A stretch of DNA of 64,000 nucleotides from an uncultured Clostridia bacterium (GTDB taxonomy: Bacteria > Bacillota > Clostridia > UBA1381), in contig CAKSUM010000011.1 of assembly GCA_934501535.1 (NCBI GenBank), forward strand, positions 35,572 through 99,571, read 5' to 3'. Positions 63,986 through 64,000 of the stretch are shown here, piece after piece (position 1 is the stretch's first letter; each line of letters opens with the position of its first letter). The notes beneath the pieces were generated by a model. It was not told the origin of the DNA. It saw only the letters and a list, made by a program, of their open reading frames with translations, and did not search any database. The translations under genes were made by a program, and so were the position numbers.

Positions 63986-64000
63986 AGTAGTTTTTTGTGG

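Noticed and set aside
1..64000. CRISPR array, tRNA or rRNA genes
   Set aside because: No regularly spaced direct repeats and no tRNA cloverleaf or rRNA-like segments were noticed; short tRNA matches cannot be fully excluded by eye.

Overview
The window looks like a chromosomal segment of a spore-forming, Gram-positive Clostridia-type bacterium (Bacillota). It carries sporulation genes (sigK, a gerW/ytfJ pair), the site-2 protease-scpA-scpB trio, sigma-A promoters of the TTGACA-17-TATAAT kind, AGGAGG ribosome sites, intrinsic terminators and S-layer-homology (SLH) surface proteins. No outer-membrane genes are seen. No rRNA, tRNA, CRISPR array or intact transposase was found.

Layout. (1) 1-26.5 kb is mostly housekeeping: the 3' part of galT, a D-Ala-D-Ala carboxypeptidase, an unusual HTH-serine dehydratase fusion, two minus-strand membrane proteins, M50 protease-scpA-scpB, a beta-helix protein, DUF2953-gerW, a radical SAM/DUF2344 pair with an EF-P-type reductase, an AEC carrier, hppA, a livJHMGF branched-chain amino acid ABC operon, mnmA, a GH109-like oxidoreductase, and mltG-obgE on the minus strand. 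(2) 26.6-31.2 kb is a scar. sigK is cut inside its last DNA-binding helix. It is followed by an ICE-type replication initiator, two ArpU-like regulators, a strongly structured non-coding stretch, and a decayed defence cassette: a promoter with a small hairpin RNA, a frameshifted Abi N-terminus, a YgjP hydrolase, and the stub of a WYL regulator joined to an ankyrin fragment. (3) 31.2-63.7 kb is a glycan-degradation locus bracketed by a perfect 60-bp inverted repeat (31186-31245 and 63926-63985).

In the glycan locus, large secreted enzymes (one with three copies of a 235-residue beta-sandwich-like domain, two paired with SLH anchors) should attack a plant polysaccharide at the cell surface. Enzymes without signal peptides (GH2, GH31, SGNH esterase, GH127-like, GH3, a DUF1861/GH130-like protein) would finish oligosaccharides in the cytoplasm. 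xylA and xylB, tightly coupled with the GH3 gene, pass xylose into the pentose phosphate pathway, and a transaldolase-like FSA/ROK kinase/SIS isomerase operon handles sugar phosphates. Three AraC-type regulators, one membrane-anchored, sit in the locus. It encodes no sugar transporter. The enzyme mix suggests arabinoxylan or a related hemicellulose; that substrate is inferred from families, not shown.
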